From: Leptodactylus fallax
Lineage: Eukaryota; Chordata; Amphibia; Anura; Leptodactylidae
NCBI GenBank assembly: GCA_947044405.1
Contig: CAMRHE010000035.1
Coordinates: forward strand, 9,583,501-9,647,500
Direction: 5' to 3'
Length of the DNA: 64,000 nucleotides
Shown here: in pieces, positions 11,404 through 24,206 of the stretch
Numbering within the stretch: position 1 is the first letter of the stretch
Layout of the letters: each line of letters begins with the position of its first letter
Notes under the pieces: generated by a model
The model's database searches: none
Told to the model about the DNA's origin: nothing
What the model saw: only the letters and a program-made list of their open reading frames with translations
Position numbers and translations under genes: made by a program

Positions 11404-13500
11404 TTGGAATCTCAATTATTACTCCTACAGACGCCCACCGACCATATCAATCTATCCCAACTATCTACCTATGACGACCCTCCCCCAATAACACCAAGCT
11501 TACAATCCAATACAGATCAGTCTGCCACTGGACCCCAATCTGATAACCATTACACCATTTTAGCTGAGCCACCAATATCTGTTCCATCCACATCCTCTTT
11601 CAACTTTTCCATAGACCCTTTTTTAGCTCTTCCTTCCCAACTCACCATGCCCCCCATCTCACAACCACTCCCAATCCACAAATCTACAACAACCATACTG
11701 CCTCCAATTACCAGTTCCACCACCATCACACATTATTTTGCCACCAACAGACGCATCTCCACAAAAACAAAAAGAAAAACAGACCAAGAGGATGCCGAGG
11801 GGGAGCTAACAAATCTAAACCCCAAAAGAAAAAAAATCTGCCACCCAAGAATTGACCAAACTCACACCTAACCACAATAAAATATTTAATCTTTCCAGTT
11901 ATACGCTCAACTCTGATGAAACCAGCCTCCTAAGTAAAGGCCTTGCCTTTTGTCCAACATTTACCCCCAATGGTTTCCAACTCTTTTTGCACTTGAACAA
12001 ATTTACTAGACATCTAACTATAACTAGACACTTCTCTATCTCCAAAACTTCTGAAATACAATCCTCTACACCCATCATGGCTAACAACTCCTTACCATCC
12101 AAACCAGTTGAAGTACACCCCCTCTCAAACTTCAACCCCACTTTTCATAGAGGCCCAGCCATAGAAACCTTTTTTTCACTCGTCAATGTCGAATTCCGTA
12201 AACTTGAAATATCTAAAAAAAAAAACCCTGATAACCTCTCCAAATCTGAATATAAAGTACTAAAAAACCTCAAAAGACAATTCAAGCATAGTTATACGTC
12301 CCGCTGATAAGGGAGGTGGTATAGTCATACAAAACCGAGACGATTACATTCTAGAAGCCAATCGTCTTTTAAATGATCATGATTTTTATGAACTTCTTCC
12401 TAGTAACCCACTAACATCCTACACCCTTGAATACAGGGCCCTTATCAACAAAGCCATCTCCAACAACCTCCTCAATAAAAAAGAGAAAAGATTCCTTCAT
12501 ACCACAGAACCCCCCCCCTTCCCTTCCGTTTTTCTATCATCTCCCTAAAGTACATAAGTCCCTAATTCACCCACCAGGTCTTCCTATAATATCCGGTATA
12601 GGTTCCCTAACTAGTAATCTCTCCCATTTTATCGATCTGCACTTACAAGGAATAGTTCTCCAACTCCCCTCTTATCTTAAGGATTCTACTCAACTAATAA
12701 ACCATCTCAAAAATATAAATACCACCCAACAGTTGGGCGCTACTAACAGCCAATGTATCAGCCCTCTACTCAAATATTCCACATTCAAATGGTTTAAGAG
12801 CCATTAATCACTTTCTGTCCAAAAACCCGTCAATGTCAGTACCACAACGAACCTTCATTCTTGACAGCATTCAGTTTATTCTTGAACACAACATTTTTTC
12901 TTTCCAAAATAATGTATATTGGCAAATTAAAGGTTGTGCTATGGGCACGCGATTCGCACCATCTTACGCAAATCTATACATGGGTTTTTTTGAGAACTTA
13001 TACATCCTACTCCCAGCCAATACACATATAATCTTTTACAAAAGATACATTGATGATCTGTTTTTTATTTGGGATGGTGATGAAGAATCAGCCTCAGACT
13101 TTATTACCTCCCTCAACAACAATGATTTAGGGTTATCTTTCACACATCACTATTCCAATGATAAAATTTAATTTCTGGATTTACTCATTTCAAAAATCTC
13201 TGATGGCTCATTTTCAACTGAAACTTACTTTAAACCAGTTGATGTTAATAGTTATCTTGACTAAAAAAGTGCCCACTATCTACTATGGCTCAATAACATC
13301 CCATACAGTCAAGTTAAACGAATTCGGAAAAACTGTGATAATGACGAGACCTTTAGGAAACAATCTACTATACTAAAACGCAGATTTAATGAAAAACACT
13401 ATCCTAAATCTATCATTCACAATGCCATACAAAAAGTTTCTAAATTGTCCCAAAACCCTCTCAGGGAGAACCAGATAACCAAAATAAAAACACCCTAGGT
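11404..13500 (+). pseudogene. Penelope-like reverse transcriptase, frame-disrupted
   Basis: The Ser/Thr/Pro-rich N-terminus ends in a basic patch (KTKRKTDQEDAEG, NPKRKK). RT pieces follow across frames: NLSSYTLNSDETSLLSKGLA at ~11890, NPTFHRGPAIETFFSLVNVE, then a shifted RPADKGGGIV at ~12300, FYHLPKVHKSLIHPPGLPII with SGIGSLTSNLSHFIDLHL at 12530-12640, KGCAMGTRFAPSYANLYMGF at 12930-12990 and KRYIDDLFFIW with catalytic YIDD at 13046-13057. These blocks, especially PKVHK...PGLPIISG, are hallmarks of Penelope RTs, which are related to telomerase RT. Catalytic residues survive but frameshifts prevent a full protein. Confidence 0.85.
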
Positions 13501-13574
13501 AAATCTAACTTCATTACAACGTACAATTCTAACCATAAAAAAATACGGTCTATTCTTTCTCAAAGTTCTTCTTA

Positions 13575-14159
13575 ATGTTCCACAACTACAGAAATGTCTT
13601 CCCGAACAAACCCACTCTAACCTTTCGTAGAGCTACCACCTTACGTAACCATCTGGCTCCAAGTAGACTCCGTCCCAGCACCACTAAGAAAAATCTAACA
13701 ACCACATTGCCCGTAATCAAAGGTGCGTACACATGTGGGCATTCAAGATGTTCTTGTTGCCTTAACATTAAACACAGAACTACGTCTTTTATATCTAATA
13801 CCACAGAGGAAGAATTCCCCATTAAATCTTTCCTAAACTGCAATTCTGATTATGTCATTTATCTATTGGCATGTCCATGTAATTTACAATATGTTGGACA
13901 CACAATTCAACCTCTACACAAAAGAATGAATAGTCACCGCTCAAACGTTAATAAAGGTTTTGAAAAACATAATCTATCATTACATTTTTCCATAGAACAC
14001 CACCAAGATTTTAATTTCATTTCAATCCTTCCGATAGAACATATCTCTTCATCTGACCCCAACCGTTATCTTAAACTTAGACAGCGTGAATCTTTTTGGA
14101 TATATAAACTGAGAACCTTGGTTCCTTTTGGCCTCAATGATACAGTTGAATCATCCTAA
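13575..14159 (+). pseudogene. GIY-YIG endonuclease domain of the Penelope-like element
   Basis: An open 194-residue segment. A linker with CGHSRCSCC (Cys-rich, likely zinc-binding) precedes VIYLLACPCNLQYVGHTIQP, the GIY-YIG core in its PLE form. LHKRMNSHR carries the conserved Arg, and LRQRESFWIYKLRTL carries the catalytic Glu. The domain nicks DNA to prime reverse transcription in this element class (established). It is the C-terminal part of the RT polyprotein, separated from it by a stop at ~13496 and a frame change, so the ATG at 13575 is not a true start. The domain itself looks complete. Confidence 0.85.
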
Positions 14160-14199
14160 CTTTTTCAACCTGGGCCCCTACCCTCTTGTTCCGTATCAC

Positions 14200-14435
14200 A
14201 CCTTCTTCTTTTCTTCTTCTCATTCTCCTTCTCCATCTTCTTTTTTTTTCCTTTATCTTTTTTTTTCCTCTTATACTCTCCTTTTTTTTCTTTATCCTCT
14301 CTCCTTTTTTTTTTTCCTCTTATCCTCTCCTTTCTTTTTTTTTTCTTATCCACTCTTTTTTTCCTCTTATCCTCTCCTTTTTTTTTCCCTCTTTATCCTC
14401 TCTTTTTTTTTTTTTTCTTTATCCTCATTTTCTAT
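14200..14435. repeat. Pyrimidine-rich low-complexity tract
   Basis: Runs of T interspersed with tcttatcctctcc-type units over ~235 bp, directly after the GIY-YIG stop. Open frames here (Phe/Ser-rich, or Lys/Glu-rich on the other strand) are products of the low complexity. Confidence 0.9.
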
Positions 14436-15334
14436 CATTCGATTCACCTGACCTCTGCACAGACTCCACCTGCCCTCCCTCTGACACCATCCATACTTCA
14501 TATATATGCCCCTCTGTTAGTTTGCCCTTAGATTTCAAGCTCACACATCTCCACACTCTGGTAAGTTACTGCATCATTATTTACTTCCATTTATACAACT
14601 GTTTTCCCTATCCATACTATTGTGCCCATCTACCCCACATCACATACACCACATCCAATTGAATTCTCTATTTTAATCCATTTGTTCATCACCTACAAAC
14701 ATACCCTATATCTTTAGTTCTCAGACCATTACCCACAACTACATCATACATTATTAGCCACTTGTTCATAATCCATAATCTTATCATATATCTTAACCTA
14801 CTAGACTACCACCCATAAATTAGATCACATATCATCATACACACATACATATGTATGCTCCCCTGCGTCCCTTCTTCCAATTGCTAGCCATCATAGTTGT
14901 ATCCTCCAATTTGTAGCCCCACACCATTATGCATTGATTTTATATACATATGAAGTATTCATATTACTCTGCATACTACAAATCAAACATTTTATCTTTT
15001 TTATATATTATGTATTACTAATGCTATTACAAATGCCACTACTATTGCTACTGTGGAAATCAATTTTATCTGGCATGTCTTTCCATTTATTTTCTCCCTT
15101 GTTATGCATATTGGATTTGTTAATGTTTCCTTTATTACCAACGCTACATATCTAATATTGTTATTCACCATTATCCTTTGCCCATTTGTTATTCCTTTTT
15201 ATTTGATTCTTCGTCTCTATTCTTATTTTCTAATACTATTTTTAACATTACTACTACTACTACTCGCCATGACATGCTTATACCCCTTTTTCTATGTATT
15301 TATATGTATGTTTTCTGTCAATTGTTACCTAATT

Positions 15335-15375
15335 GGCCTGATGAAGACACTAGTTTAGTGTTGAAACGCGTTGCC
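15335..15375 (+). ncRNA. Hammerhead-ribozyme-like motif in Penelope-like element 3' region
   Basis: CTGATGA at 15338-15344 is followed by a 6-bp hairpin (ACACTA, loop GTT, TAGTGT, 15347-15361), then GAAA at 15363-15366 and CGCGTT. Flanking GGC (15335-15337) can pair with GCC (15373-15375) as stem I. The order stem I, CUGAUGA, stem II, GAAA, tiny stem III, UH is that of minimal type I hammerheads, known from Penelope-like elements. Deviations: one extra A after the core, a G-U pair at the base of stem II, and GUU rather than GUC at the cleavage site. It may be a degenerate or inactive copy. Confidence 0.5.
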
Positions 15376-15765
15376 TGTTTTTTTAAGTGGAATAAAAGCT
15401 TTGGATCTAACTATCGTTTATGAGTGATCCTCCTTCACACATTTTTTGACCGTGTTTACCGGATATAGCAGCGCTCATTTGGTCCCCCTCCTTTTTTCTT
15501 TTTTCTATCTATATATTTCTGTTGGAAACCAACATAGTATCAGTTGCTTGTTTAACGGTATTATTTCATTTACTTGACGCTCTGTTGCAACAGAGTTATA
15601 TGCTACCTACCCACCATTTTACTTCCTCCCAGTAGTTTTCTTTTCCCCTCCAGCCCTTACCTTGCACACCCCTCTCCCCCTACTTCACTGTTGTTTAAAT
15701 CATGACTATGTTCATAATTTTATTTATGGTAAAAACAATAAAAACTTTTAATGAGGAAAAAAAAA

Positions 15766-16640
15766 AAGTTATGGGGTTTGAAATGCGGGGAACCCCTTTA
15801 TGCCCCCACTAACCAAAAATACTGTTAGTAATCCCATACAGTGAACACTTAAAAAAATAAATATCTACACCGCAATGTGCAAATTAACATTTTGGTCACC
15901 TCACTTTCCCCAAAAAACATCAATAAAAAGTGATCAAAAAGTCATAATTACCAAAAATTGCTAACAATAAAAACTACAACTTTCCCTGCAAATAAAGATC
16001 CCTTTATTTAATATGTATTTAGAGCCCTAAAAAAAAGTTATAGGCATCAAAATACCGTGACCACTGGAAAATTGTTATTTTTCAAAAAGCGACTTTTTAT
16101 TTGTAAAAGCGGTAAAACATGATAAAAAAAAGCAACATAAATATGGTATTGACATAATAGTAATGATCCGCCATACAAATTTGCCAAAGTTTTTACTGCA
16201 AAGTGAACGCCGTAAAAATAAAATGCAAAAAATGATAGAATAGTGCTTCTTTTCACACAGAAAAAAAACATTCATAAAACTAATCAAAACATTATATGTA
16301 TCCCAAAATGGTGCAAAATGAAAAGTACAACTCAAAGAATAAGTACTCACTTAGCTAAGTAGACAGAAAAATAAAAAAGTAATGAATTTTGGTAGGAAGA
16401 GAAGGCATATATGAAAAAAAAAGTTGTGAGTTTTTTTTTTTTTTTTTTAAATAGAAATGGCATCAACTGGTCTAAAAAAAAATGTAAAAATATTAATGGG
16501 GAGAAAACACCTAGACAAATTATTATTTTTAACTGTCTGTAGTAAAAGATGTGCCATGTTTAGTGACTTATAATAACCTATAGATTGTTTCTGCTATAAC
16601 TTTCAAAATTGAAGCAAAGTTGTCACATTTTGTAAATACA
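15766..16640 (+). repeat. TTAA-family repeat copy R2, right piece
   Basis: Begins aagttatggggtttgaaatg right after the LINE poly-A. It carries aaaaagtgatcaaaaagtca at 15925, gaacgccgtaaaaataaaatg at 16206 and gacagaaaaataaaaaagta at 16362, matching R1, R5 and R7. Non-coding. It ends just before a new TTAA at 16644. Confidence 0.6.
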
Positions 16641-16647
16641 TTCTTAA

Positions 16648-17000
16648 CCCCTTGCCAACCGCCCGTTAACTATCAACATCACAGGATCAGTAAGTAACTC
16701 TGCAATGATGTACAGGGATGTCAATGCGGAGTTTGAATCTGTATGGAATTAAGCAGCTGCAAGAATGGGGAGGCGGCTGTCAGTGATAGCCAGACTCACT
16801 AAAGAGAAGGTACCGTGAATACAGTGATTTAAGTTGCTATAATGCAGCTTCCTCCTGACCTAGCGGTGACGTGAATGTCAGGGACGTGTAATATAAACAC
16901 AAAAAAAGCAAAAATAAAACATGAAATAAAAAATAAAGTGCTATGCATCGCTGAACAACAACAAAAAAGAAATCGCTTTCAAAACTGCCAAAAAAACCCT
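16648..17000 (+). repeat. TTAA-family repeat start, copy R3 (fragment)
   Basis: TTAA at 16644-16647 followed by ccccttgccaaccgcccg, the family 5' terminus (compare 5791, 29742, 34939). The right limit is not visible. Confidence 0.45.
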
Positions 17001-17403
17001 GAAAAATGTGTCTAGTCATGAAAAGGGGAAACTGGACGAAGTGATTAGGAAACTGAACAACAGCTACTACATATACAAGATAATTCCAATAATGTTTTCT
17101 GTTCGTTTTAGTTTTACTAGAATGTTTGATAAAAAGCAATTTGTAGAGATTCACAGGGCAATCTATACCAAATCCATATATGTTTTAAAGCGGTTTGCTA
17201 AGGCATGTATTGTACAGACGTTTGCACTGTTTAATTTGACTGCGGCATATCTTATCACTGAAGACAGAAAAAAAAAAAAAACATTGAAAGTCATTTTCGA
17301 AGTTAAAGTTTGCTACATCTGTACGCTTGCAACATATTTATAAAAAAAGTGAGTGTACTGCACAGTTATTTGTCTTCAATCCAAGAGCAACACAACAGCT
17401 TAC

Positions 17404-17554
17404 CTGTTCGGAATTAAATGGCTCAGGTAACGGGATACCAATTGTGAAGGGACCATATCATCCCAGCCAAAGAGTTGTAGCATTGAAACAAAAGGCTGGG
17501 GCTGCAGGTCAGGCGGGGCACTGCTAGGCATGTCCAAAGCGAGAAGTGTGTATC
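17404..17554 (-). CDS. MMS22L: MMS22L, coding exon 7 of 9
   Basis: A 151-bp exon, phase 1 to 2. The acceptor TTCTTGTCAG follows a poly-T tract; the donor is GTAAGC. It encodes TLLALDMPSSAPPDLQPQPF and LQLFGWDDMVPSQLVSRYLS, matching human LLAMDMPSTAPSDFQPQP and LFGWDDIICPQVVARYLS. The LFGWDD core is the most conserved piece. It joins exon 8 at 5183-5319 across a 12.1 kb intron holding an L1, a Penelope-like element and repeat-family copies. Confidence 0.96.
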
Positions 17555-17706
17555 CTGACAAGAAAAAAAAAAAAAAAAGGTGTTATGACATACCTATTTA
17601 ACAAATGAGTAAATATAATTGCATGCAAACATAATGACTTCTAAACCTTTACATTATTATGCTGTGCAAGAAAAATAGGAAGCAGAAAGTAGACAAGGGC
17701 ACAGAC

Positions 17707-17888
17707 CTGCTGCTGTGTCAGCTAACTGGGAGGGAGGGGTTTGTGAAAGTCTCAAACTTTTCAAGAAAGGGAAGAAATTTCTCCAGAGAGCACTAGCAAC
17801 TGCTAGATGGCGCTCCTTTGCCACTGACACAGACAGTGCATGAATCCCTGCATTCCCATGTCCTTGGACTGCACGGCTGTGGATGTTC
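17707..17888 (-). CDS. MMS22L: MMS22L, coding exon 6 of 9
   Basis: A 182-bp exon, phase 2 to 1, acceptor TTCCTTCTCAG and donor GTCTGT. The second half, AKERHLAVASALWRNFFPFL followed by SQLADTAAG, matches human AKERHLAAVASALWRHFF to QLADAAAD, with one alanine fewer. The first half (NIHSRAVQGHGNAGIHALSV) is strongly diverged from human, although length and phase are kept. That portion could be a fast-evolving linker; the splice boundary itself looks sound. The following intron is just 152 bp. Confidence 0.93.
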
Positions 17889-17962
17889 CTGAGAAGGAAC
17901 ATAAAGAGATATTTTAATATATTGAGGTACAATTAGACATAAGGGTAAATGCACAGACCAAG

Positions 17963-18005
<43 letters not shown>
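17963..18005. repeat. (TATC)n microsatellite
   Basis: About ten tatc repeats, in the 23.2 kb intron close to exon 6. Confidence 0.97.
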
Positions 18006-18432
18006 ATCTAATAAGCAAACACTTTACATAAAATAGTGGTGTTAAAAGTGTACCATGCTTAATATTGATGAAAATAATGGTAAACCCTAAGGAAAAAGAT
18101 CTGACTGACAACTGACCACTTATTCCAGTCAATCAATCCTGCTGGCATAGGATTCCTGTAAATACACATTAGTGCAGAACTGTGCTGACTAATAAAGCTA
18201 TACGAAAACTGTACACTTAAAATGAACCTCAAATTGCATACAAAATACAGTACTTCCTCTAGGAGATGGCCACTCAAAATTGCATTAAAAAGTGGTGTTC
18301 TAAGAGAGTTATCTCCTCACAGAAGAAAGGCTATATGCATAATAGATGGTTTAACCAAAAATCTATGACAGAGGTCTGGTCTGAATAAGGCAGTGGCCTT
18401 CTCAAAAGTGGCCTGTTGAAGAGGAGTCACTG
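18006..18432. other. Intronic sequence, no recognised feature
   Basis: No ORF, repeat copy or terminal inverted repeat recognised by eye. Confidence 0.6.
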
Positions 18433-18435
18433 TTA

Positions 18436-19011
18436 GGGAGTGTTCACACTACCGTTGGTGACCGTCAGTAGTGTCCGTAGCTATTGTCCGTTACAAGATT
18501 TTAGCATCGGACACTAGCTGAACAGTCAGAAATCCGTTAAAATTTTCATTCATTTCAATGCGTTTTTATATTGTGTCTGTTTACACCCAATCCGTCAGAA
18601 GTCCTTTTTTTTTTCTGTAGACAAAAAATCCTACATGCAGGACTTTTTTGTCCGTTTGGAAAAACGGATTCTTAACGGACAGCAGGTGTCCGTTATTTTT
18701 TTTTTAACATTGAAGTCTATGGGTAACGGACAGTAAATGATAGCCATCAGTTACTGTCCGTTATTTTATGTCCGTTTTTTTCTGCGCATGCTCAGAAAGC
18801 AGAAACAAAAAAACAAAAAAAAAAACAAAACAAATGGACAGTGTTAAAAAACGGTCACTAACTGATGCTAATGTGTCCAATTAATGGATCAGTTAAAAAA
18901 AACGGACACATTAACATCAGTTTAATGTCTGTTATGATAGGCGTCATCATTTTTTTTTTTTTGTTAACGGACACCTTCATAACGGAATCCAACGGTAGTG
19001 TGAACCCTGCC
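18436..19011. mobile_element. Harbinger-type MITE, 576 bp
   Basis: Left end gggagtgttcacactaccgt, right end read in reverse ggcagggttcacactaccgt; both continue tgg. It is flanked by TTA at 18433-18435 and 19012-19014. A 3-bp TWA duplication is the signature of PIF/Harbinger transposition. The interior is A/T-rich with repeated gtccgtta and aacggac blocks and no ORF. A sister copy lies at 27276-27854. Confidence 0.85.
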
Positions 19012-19014
19012 TTA

Positions 19015-20800
19015 TATTGCAGGTCTTACAAAATCAGAGGAGAATCATCTGTAGAATAGCATTATTTATATTAAAAAAAAATGTAACAGATTTTGCAGTT
19101 GCTGTGGAGCACTGGCCACATAATAAAGGGATGACAGATCAGGGGCTACCACGCTCCCATTCAGATGCTTCCCAGGATCAAACCAGTCTCTACTTGACAC
19201 AGAGGATATGACTGCTCAGCCAATCACTGGGCACATCATTGACCCATCTTTAGCAGTGACTGGCTGGGTGGCAAGAAGTAGAGACCGGTGAGGACACAGC
19301 CACAATGGGAGTATAGGGTGTTAAGTATTGCTGATTTTATTCTTTTAACCCATTCTAAGCTCTCTTTGCCAACATTTTTTTTCTTCTGGACAATCTCTTT
19401 AACACACGTGCAGTTGAAAAAAAATAAATAAATAAATTCTCGTTACCAATGCTGCTGCTATTTCCACCAGAAGTGACCCCTTAATAAAACAAGAAAGGCA
19501 TGCATGGGATACAATCTGTAGTGTGAATACAGTTTTACAGAAACATTTTATAAAATAGGCTAACACCTCAATCATTTCAAATATTTCATAATCTGAAATC
19601 TCTCCAAGTCCTTTTTCTGACATATGAAAAGAATTTTACAGCATATTTTATATTTGCCTGTTTATTAAGTTACATGCAAAAAAAATGCTATTGAGCAGTA
19701 ACACAATAAAACATCCTGACTAGAAACCTAGAGACCAGTTTTACATTTCCAAGGATAAAATGTCATCGTGCTATATTCCAGTGAGGGAAAAAAATCTTTT
19801 GCAGATCTGTGCGTTCCCTTCAGCAGGAGGAGCATAAGATTTCCTAATGCGTTTTAGAAAATGATATTACATGACTGCGTCCACATCTTTGTTAGTATAG
19901 TAAGGACAAACGTTGCAGCCATACAAAGCATCTCCCTTCTGCAGACAATGTGGCATGAATTCAATAATACACTCAATTTTCTTTGATTCCTCTAGTACCG
20001 TGCTCGCTACTTAATCTAATTTGGAAGTTGTGACTTTCTAGAGGTTTAATAGAGATATGTCTGCAGGGAATCAATGTTCCCTGAAAAGGGGGGAGGGGAA
20101 AAAAAGCATTAACAAATTTGTCTGGCAGAGCCAGATTCAAAGCATTGCTGCGGTAGGCTGATGAACTAAATAACATGCTTATTAAAAACAATCTGCAGGA
20201 ACGCACCAGCATTGCTGTTTCCATTTATCTCCTGGTCAACTCAATCCTGTGCGGACATTAAAATTACTACATTTCCTTTATTAAATTCTATAAACTGCAC
20301 TGTAAAGTCACAGGCTAGATATGTAGCAGATAAAGAAGTGGCCGAGTGTTACACAGGACAGTGTGTTAGATCAAGTTAGTCACTGTAAGTGTTTAGGTTT
20401 TAATAAAAAGTCTATTTTGCCCATGTATAGACAGTACATGAAAAAAATAACCAAAAGAGTAAATGCTGCCGTATTCTCCAGCTACGCACTAGGACTGGGC
20501 AACTAATTGCAAACTAACCGAAATCAAAAGTCAGCTCAATTAATCGGTATGAACTTGCGCATATTATGTCAATTATTTTACAGCCACATCACCCTGTCTC
20601 ACATTGCCATTGGCTAAAGGGTATGTCACTAACTGTTCGGTATCAAACCAGGATTCATGATGTGTGAACACCTGAAACCACAATTCATTGGCATGGCATA
20701 TAATCAGGGGGTGTAGCATAAAAAAGGGAAATGGCATAAAATAATAGTTCATTAAAGGGGTTTTCCCGTGAACATAATCATATTTAGATTTGTAGACTTA
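19015..20800. other. Intronic sequence, no gene recognised
   Basis: Mostly unique-looking A/T-rich DNA in the 23.2 kb MMS22L intron. From 20752 a ttaaaggggttttcccgtg phrase resembles the end of a TTAA-type MITE, but no partner end was found. Confidence 0.5.
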
Positions 20801-20806
20801 AGTTAA

Positions 20807-21163
20807 AGAGGTTGTCCAGTCCAGAATTTACTTATTTTTTAATATTATGCCAGGGAAGGCGAAAAAACAAACAAACAAAACACACCTACTCAATTGTCCC
20901 AGGTGCTCTGGTGCGTCCCAGCGCGGTCCGGTCCTATTGCTCTGGTGTTCTCTTGTGGGAGCACCATGAGGTCCCGTGCCACATTCCTTAGACCATTGAG
21001 GTCACTTATTGGTTTCAGCAGTCACGTGTTGGGGGGACTTCTGCTGGAAGAAAACATCAGAGTAGCAGGACCGGACCCTGCAGGGAGAGACTGGAGCACT
21101 GTAGACAGGTGAGTATGCTTTTTTTTTTTTTTTCTCCTCTTTACCTTCCCTGGCATAATGTAA
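20807..21163. mobile_element. Putative TTAA-flanked MITE, 357 bp
   Basis: Flanked by TTAA at 20803-20806 and 21164-21167. Subterminal inverted repeats tattatgccagggaagg (20843) and ccttccctggcataatg (21144). Terminal bases do not match each other, so the family is uncertain. Confidence 0.5.
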
Positions 21164-21362
21164 TTAAAGAGCTGTGACAGCTCTGTTGTCTTGATACGAC
21201 CATAAATGCAGAAACTTTTTATGGTCTGCGACTTGTCAGACACCCAGCCATAATTTCCTTATTGCGAGCAGGGGATCAGGCTGGGACACTACATGTTTGA
21301 GGAGATAAATCATCTGCAATAAGGAAATGCTTGCAATGCCTGACAAAATGTAGGTCCCTTAA

Positions 21363-21779
21363 GAACTTGCCTATTTTGGACCTGAAGCATCACAGCAGTT
21401 TTTTTTTTCATTGCCACATTCCAAGTGCTTCTCCACTGATTCCAATACAGTTCAAGTTTTTTCTCTAGCCCCAAAGTTCCTGAGCAATCAATGTTGTTTG
21501 TTTTGGTGCTATTTAGACTTTTTTGTGTTAGGAAGGTGGTTTCAGGCGGGAACAAGCAAGGGATGCGATTCTGCATTCTGACACTGGCTGCCTCTGATTG
21601 GAGCTCTGACTTACCACCCTCCCCCTTGACACTGTCCTTCTTCACCAAAACTAACAGTGCTTGTTGGTCAGGAACGGTGCAGGCTAGAGAGAAAATTCCA
21701 ACTTTGCTGGAATGAGTGGAGTGCCGTCTATTAACATATGCTAAAAACGTGAATTGGTGGAGTTGGTGAAAGATCCTCT
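21363..21779. mobile_element. Putative TTAA MITE sharing an end with the 5452 element
   Basis: The right end read in reverse is agaggatctttcaccaact, almost the same as the end of the MITE at 5452-5790, followed by TTAA at 21780-21783. The left TTAA at 21359 is present but its adjacent sequence is not a clear inverted repeat. Confidence 0.4.
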
Positions 21780-21783
21780 TTAA

Positions 21784-21946
21784 GGCTACAGCCCCATGTT
21801 GCGGAACGGCTACAAAAGGAATGGGAAATATATAGGAAGTTCTTATACTTCTACCTGCTGCTAAATCCACTCCTGGTTTTGGCTCAAAAAACGGCAGCAA
21901 AATCTGCAACCAAAAAAACTGTGTTTCCGCAACGTGGGGCCGTAGA
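21784..21946. mobile_element. Short MITE, 163 bp
   Basis: Left ggctacagccccatgttgcg, right in reverse tctacggccccacgttgcg; both continue gaa. TTAA flanks at 21780-21783 and 21947-21950 (TAA alone would fit Harbinger). Inverted termini of about 23 bp, no coding content. Confidence 0.65.
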
Positions 21947-21950
21947 TTAA

Positions 21951-23540
<1,590 letters not shown>

Positions 23541-24206
23541 TACAGAGAACTGAACCGGTTTTTTGTGGACTGGTGCCACCAGAACCACCTGAAGATTAAC
23601 GCGGGGAAGACCAAGGAGATGGTGGTGGACTTCCGTAAAGGCAGATGCCCTCCAAAACCAGTGGAAATCCTGGGGACGGGCATCGAGATTGTGAACACCT
23701 ATAAGTACCTGGGTCTGCTCCTTAATAATAAGCTGGACTGGGCAGATCATATGGAGGCCCTGTACAGGAAGGGCCACAGCAGGCTCTACCTGCTTAGGAA
23801 GCTGAGAGCCTTTGGAATCCCGGGGGCACTTCTTAGGACTTTCTTCAACTCGGTAGTGGCATCAGCCATCTTCTTTGGAATGGCCTGCTGGGGGAGCAGT
23901 ATATCAACCAGGGACAGAAATAAACTTGACAAGCTGATTAGAAGGGCCAGCTCTGTCCTGGGGAGCCCACTGGACCCAGTGCAGGTGGTGGGTGACAGAA
24001 GGATACTGTCCGTGGTGAGCTCCATGCGGGAGAATAACTCCCATCCCATGCATGAGACTGTGATTGCGCTGGGCAGTACTGTCAGTGACCGACTGCTCCA
24101 CCCTAGGTGTGAGAAGGAGCGCTATCGGAAGTCTTTCCTCCCCACCGCGGTTAGGCTGTACAACCAACACCGACCTAAGCGGAGATCATTACATACAGAG
24201 AACTGA
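23541..24206 (+). CDS. LINE ORF2 C-terminal fragment (RT thumb and C-terminal domain), open
   Basis: 221 codons without interruption, starting mid-protein after the poly-C run. The frame opens YRELNRFFVDWCHQNHLKIN, then GKTKEMVVDFR and NTYKYLGLLL, the blocks after the catalytic YADD in L2/CR1-group reverse transcriptases. HSRLYLLRKLRAFGI, FFNSVVASAIFFGMACWG and DKLIRRASSVLGSPLD form the C-terminal domain. The catalytic palm and endonuclease are absent, so it makes no active enzyme. The open state suggests a fairly recent insertion. No promoter or start codon belongs to it. Confidence 0.8.
   Translation, partial: YRELNRFFVDWCHQNHLKINAGKTKEMVVDFRKGRCPPKPVEILGTGIEIVNTYKYLGLLLNNKLDWADHMEALYRKGHSRLYLLRKLRAFGIPGALLRTFFNSVVASAIFFGMACWGSSISTRDRNKLDKLIRRASSVLGSPLDPVQVVGDRRILSVVSSMRENNSHPMHETVIALGSTVSDRLLHPRCEKERYRKSFLPTAVRLYNQHRPKRRSLHTEN

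Larger units (their letters stand above)
11000..15520 (+). mobile_element. Penelope-like retroelement with GIY-YIG domain
   Basis: Order: N-terminal extension (11404-11871), RT (~11852-13500), Cys-rich linker and GIY-YIG endonuclease (13575-14159). A ~1.3 kb AT- and pyrimidine-rich 3' region follows, with a hammerhead-like motif at 15335-15375. RT plus C-terminal GIY-YIG defines the endonuclease-bearing Penelope-like elements; the Neptune or Poseidon groups are candidates I cannot separate by eye. The element sits within LINE 3' UTR sequence and its exact ends are uncertain. Frameshifts break the ORF about six times. Confidence 0.75.
6066..15765 (+). mobile_element. Decayed L1-type LINE, interrupted by a Penelope-like element
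   Basis: The 5' region ~6066-6750 precedes ORF1 remnants (6754-7240), ORF2 endonuclease start (8129) and reverse transcriptase (9612-10250). A C-terminal Cys/His motif lies near 10555. The LINE 3' UTR stops around 10990. A candidate tail resumes after the Penelope-like element and ends aataaaaacttttaatgag plus poly-A at 15759. Many stops, frameshifts and a deletion removing the FADD part of the RT show it is dead and older than the L1 at 49 kb. That the outer pieces are one L1 is inference from position and the poly-A end. Confidence 0.65.

Noticed and set aside
14165..14353. Lys/Glu-rich open frame on the minus strand
   Set aside because: Complement of the pyrimidine-rich tract.
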